A stretch of DNA of 64,000 nucleotides from Burkholderiales bacterium (GTDB lineage: Bacteria > Pseudomonadota > Gammaproteobacteria > Burkholderiales > Casimicrobiaceae). This document shows positions 61,511 to 64,000 of the stretch, one piece after another. The notes under the pieces were generated by a model, which did not search any database, had not been told where the DNA came from, and saw only the letters and a list, made by a program, of their open reading frames with translations. Every line of letters starts with the position of its first letter. The stretch's first letter is position 1. The DNA is taken from contig JAGNQL010000001.1 of the NCBI GenBank assembly GCA_017989135.1, positions 101,673 to 165,672 of the forward strand, in the 5' to 3' direction. The translations under genes were made by a program, and so were the position numbers.

Positions 61511-62428
61511 CTACTCCGTTACACCCGCCATAAACCGCTCGGCCAAAAAGTCGAACACACGGCGGATGCGTGGATTGCCGTGAATCTCGCGGTGCGACGT
61601 GAGCCACACCGGGAGCGGCGGCAGCGGCATGGTCGGCAGCACCCGAACGACGTTAGTGTCTTGCCGCCCGACGTATTCAGCGACAAAACCGATGCCGAGC
61701 CCGGCGCGCACGCCTTGCCAGTGGACGATGTGATCGTCGCTTCGAAGCGCGAACGCTGTCTTGTCGATGTCGACGCCGAAGTTACGAAAACCGCGCAACA
61801 TCGAATCGTCTTGATCGAAGCCGATCAGATCGTGCGAAAACAGATCTGCGGGCTGCTGCGGCGTACCCCGCTTTTTCAGGTAGCGCTTGTGTGCGAACGC
61901 GCCGAGCTGCACGTCGCCGATTTTTCGCGCGATGAGCCCGGACTGTTCGGGCCGCACCATTCGAATCGCGATGTCGGCTTCGCGACGCAGCAAGTTTTTC
62001 ACCTCGTTGCTGGTGACGAGTTCAATCTGAATTTCCGGCGCGACCGCGCGCAGTTCTGCGAGCAACGGCGGCAGCGCGTAGGCGGCCACCGTTTGGCTCG
62101 CCGTGATGCGCACCGTGCCCGCCGTTTGCGTCGCCAATTGCGACAACGAACGCGACAAATCATCAGCCTGCGCCTGCATGCCGCGCGCAAAGCCCGCAAT
62201 CGCCAACGCGCGCTCGGTGGGCACTAGGCCGCGCCCGGTGCGCTCAAACAAGCTCACGCCAAGCTGGGATTCCAGCGCGTCGATATGTCGCCCCAACGTG
62301 GGCTGCGCCTGCTGCAGTTGGCGCGCCGCGCCCAGCAGACTCCCGGCATCAATGACCGCGAGAAACGATGGCATCAGCGACCAATCGAAGTTCACGGGTT
62401 GCGCGGTGTTGTTCGGAGATTTGGGCAT
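61511..62428 (-). CDS. LysR-family transcriptional regulator
   Basis: A 305-residue regulator. The winged helix-turn-helix is SLLGAARQLQQAQPTLGRHIDALESQLG (residues ~30-57, quoted in part), followed by the linker GLVPTERALAIAGF and a periplasmic-binding-protein-like effector domain (AGTVRITASQTVAAYALPPLL). It is divergent from an NAD-dependent epimerase-type gene, 176 bp apart, and is the likely regulator of that gene. The co-inducer is unknown. A family A element lies beyond its 3' end. Confidence 0.9.
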   Translation of the reverse strand: MPKSPNNTAQPVNFDWSLMPSFLAVIDAGSLLGAARQLQQAQPTLGRHIDALESQLGVSLFERTGRGLVPTERALAIAGFARGMQAQADDLSRSLSQLATQTAGTVRITASQTVAAYALPPLLAELRAVAPEIQIELVTSNEVKNLLRREADIAIRMVRPEQSGLIARKIGDVQLGAFAHKRYLKKRGTPQQPADLFSHDLIGFDQDDSMLRGFRNFGVDIDKTAFALRSDDHIVHWQGVRAGLGIGFVAEYVGRQDTNVVRVLPTMPLPPLPVWLTSHREIHGNPRIRRVFDFLAERFMAGVTE

Positions 62429-62604
62429 AGTGATGTTTAGCGGTGCAGGCGAAACGCTCGCTCAAGGCGTACGCTCTGGTGACGGGCGTGAGTATTCAAA
62501 AAAGCATAGCAGAAATGCGACGCTATGGAATTGTGTAATATCCCATTCATGCCCAAAATGCGCTTCATCGTCCCGCAAGGGGCAGCGCAAACAGAGAGCA
62601 AGTG

Positions 62605-63531
62605 ATGAAAAAAGTTTTGGTCTTGGGTAGTAGCGGACGTCTAGGCGCCGCCGTAACGAAAGCCTTCGCCGCTGCGGGCTGGACTGTGCAGGCGCAACGA
62701 CGCACAGCCGGCCAAACGCCACTGCCTAACGGCGCGACCGAAGCGCTTGTTGATCCGCTCGACGTTGATCGTGCGTTTGCACTCGTCGGTGCGGTGGACG
62801 TTATCGTGCATGCGGCCAACCCGCCGTACGCAGAATGGCCGACTGCGGCGGTACCTCTGCTTGCGGCGACCATCGCGCTTGCGAAGAAGACCGGTGCGAC
62901 GATTTTGTTCCCCGGCAACATCTATAACTTCGGTTCGGCACAGCCTGAATTGCTGCTGGAGAACACCGCTCAACGTGCCGACACAAAGAAAGGCAAGATT
63001 CGTGTGCAGCTTGAACACATGTTGCAAGTTGCGGCGAGCGAAGGCGTGCCAAGTGTTGTGTTGCGGGCGGGGGACTTTTTTGGCAGCGGCTCGGGCAGTT
63101 GGTTTGATCTGGCGACGGTCAAGGAGATCTCGAAAGGCAAGGTCACCACGCTCAGCCCGCCCAACACCAAACACAGTTGGGCGTATGTGCCGGATTTAGC
63201 GCAGATGTTCGTGCGCGTCGCCGAGGCGCGTGACACGCTGCCGAAGTTCTCCGTAGTGAATTTCGCGGGGTACTGCATCACGATGGAAGAAATGGCGGCG
63301 GCGTTGGCGCGAGTCACCGGGCGCGCCGTAGCGTTGAAGCGCTTTCCGTGGGCGTTCATTCGCGTGGCCTCGCTGGTGGTGCCCGGCTGGCGCGAACTGC
63401 CAGAACTACGGTACATGTGGGAAATGCCGCACGAGATTGTCGCGGGCGCGGTGGCGAAATCGCTCGCTCCTCCGATTACGCCTCTTGATGAGGCGTTAGC
63501 GGCTTCGCTAGTTGCGCTGGGGAAACGTTAG
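62605..63531 (+). CDS. NAD(P)-dependent epimerase/dehydratase-family protein
   Basis: A 308-residue extended-SDR protein. It begins KKVLVLGSSGRLGAAVTKAF, with the GSSGRLG nucleotide-binding loop (GxxGxxG), and has VDVIVHAANPPYAEWP and FPGNIYNFGSAQPE, with Tyr in the latter replacing the usual YxxxK. The catalytic Lys is not obvious, so it may be an atypical member acting on a quinone or isoprenoid-type ligand, or a non-catalytic reductase. ATG 62605 is preferred over GTG 62602. Divergent from a LysR gene that may control it. Confidence 0.8.
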   Translation: MKKVLVLGSSGRLGAAVTKAFAAAGWTVQAQRRTAGQTPLPNGATEALVDPLDVDRAFALVGAVDVIVHAANPPYAEWPTAAVPLLAATIALAKKTGATILFPGNIYNFGSAQPELLLENTAQRADTKKGKIRVQLEHMLQVAASEGVPSVVLRAGDFFGSGSGSWFDLATVKEISKGKVTTLSPPNTKHSWAYVPDLAQMFVRVAEARDTLPKFSVVNFAGYCITMEEMAAALARVTGRAVALKRFPWAFIRVASLVVPGWRELPELRYMWEMPHEIVAGAVAKSLAPPITPLDEALAASLVALGKR

Positions 63532-63751
63532 TTGTGATTGAGGGAAATGGGTTTGTAATCGTTTTATCCGATTGAAGCGGCGAAAACTATTCGTTACAGC
63601 CACTTAAAAATGAGGCATATTTCATCCTAACGCAGCGTTCTTCAGACGCTGTGTCACTGAATCGAGCAGAAGTTGCGACGAGCAAAGGGCGGCGATGTTT
63701 GCCGATACGTGCGTAAGTTCTCACTTCTCTCTAACTCAATCAAGGAAAACC

Positions 63752-64000
63752 ATGTCGCTTATCAACACCCAAGTCCAACCGTTCAAAACCACCGCTTTCC
63801 ACAACGGCAAATTTGTCGAAGTCTCCGACGCAACACTCAAGGGCAAATGGTCAGTCTTGATTTTCATGCCCGCAGCGTTCACCTTCAACTGCCCGACGGA
63901 AGTTGAAGACGCTGCCGACAATTACGCCGAATTCCAAAAGGCTGGCGCTGAGGTTTACATCGTCACCACCGACACGCACTTCTCGCACAAGGTGTGGCAC
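63752..64000 (+). CDS. ahpC: Alkyl hydroperoxide reductase C (peroxiredoxin), partial
   Basis: The first 83 residues of a typical 2-Cys peroxiredoxin, cut by the window end. It reads SLINTQVQPFKTTAFHNGKF..., with the peroxidatic Cys at C47 in AAFTFNCPTEVEDAAD; the usual consensus is ADFTFVCPTE, so the residue before the Cys is Asn instead of Val and the Asp of ADF is Ala. The next region, VYIVTTDTHFSHKVWH, is standard. It reduces H2O2 and organic hydroperoxides and works with AhpF or an equivalent. AAGGAAAA is the ribosome-binding site. The leader is AT-rich, but I could not define an OxyR site. Confidence 0.93.
   Translation, partial: MSLINTQVQPFKTTAFHNGKFVEVSDATLKGKWSVLIFMPAAFTFNCPTEVEDAADNYAEFQKAGAEVYIVTTDTHFSHKVWH

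Noticed and set aside
61343-62227. 294-residue plus-strand frame over a LysR gene
   Set aside because: Antisense to a complete LysR regulator and crosses a family A repeat.
63532-63751. OxyR binding site before ahpC
   Set aside because: Only loose ATAG/CTAT-like halves are present with wrong spacing; I cannot support a site.

Overview
The window looks like chromosome from a betaproteobacterium close to the Burkholderiales. Lineage markers are two orphan Bug-type tricarboxylate-transporter receptors, a GcvA-like LysR regulator, an IPTL-CTERM surface protein, a protein ending in dockerin-like EF-hands, a DUF5648 protein, UbiB, DarP/PmbA and heme A synthase. I see no rRNA or tRNA gene, CRISPR array, insertion sequence, integrase or phage gene.

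Layout. 1-5 kb: two MFS permeases (one cut by the window edge), divergent from a TPP-dependent acetolactate-synthase-like enzyme, then a YqaA membrane protein. 4-7.6 kb: a thiamine-salvage operon on the minus strand, made of a TPP riboswitch, a TonB-dependent receptor, a PnuC/PnuT permease and a NadR-like kinase. 7.7-16.5 kb: a sodium:solute symporter, a secreted DUF5648 protein, a LysR regulator divergent from a tiny gene, a DprE2/DprE1-like pair and ubiB. 16.6-27.4 kb: a diguanylate cyclase with a duplicated sensor domain, heme A synthase, a YXWGXW lipoprotein, mogA, darP, pmbA and a TRAP transporter whose receptor gene lies apart and convergent. 27.6-39.2 kb: an ion and osmotic-stress block, with two paralogous Na+/H+ antiporters (PF07399 type) at its ends and, between them, a CPA1 antiporter, GH15 glycosidase, a membrane-anchored OtsA, OtsB, a MarR regulator and a ClC channel. 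39.4-43.7 kb: an IPTL-CTERM DUF11 protein and glyA behind a ZTP riboswitch. 43.7-64 kb: small unknown proteins, methyltransferase, UspA, chalcone-isomerase-like protein, amidohydrolase, two Bug receptors, DusA, a 1,422-residue modular exoprotein, acyltransferase 3, DEAD-box helicase with YbaK, LysR with an epimerase, and the start of ahpC.

Two families of short dispersed palindromic elements mark the chromosome. Family A (my label) is a roughly 121-bp imperfect palindrome with AACAGCTTTT/AAAAGCTGTT ends and two inner hairpins; there are eight copies, each just 3' of a gene. Family B is a GTAGG...CCTAC hairpin of about 60-105 bp with seven copies. Neither family occurs between about 26.2 and 39.2 kb, which is where the osmotic-stress block lies.

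Regulation readable from sequence: a TPP riboswitch, a ZTP riboswitch, a LysR-type operator (CCTAG-N11-CTAGG), several intrinsic terminators, and a near-consensus promoter followed about 70 nt later by a strong terminator, which suggests a small RNA or an attenuated leader upstream of the second antiporter. Starts were chosen by family fit and ribosome-binding sites. All functional names come from motif recognition by eye, without database searches.
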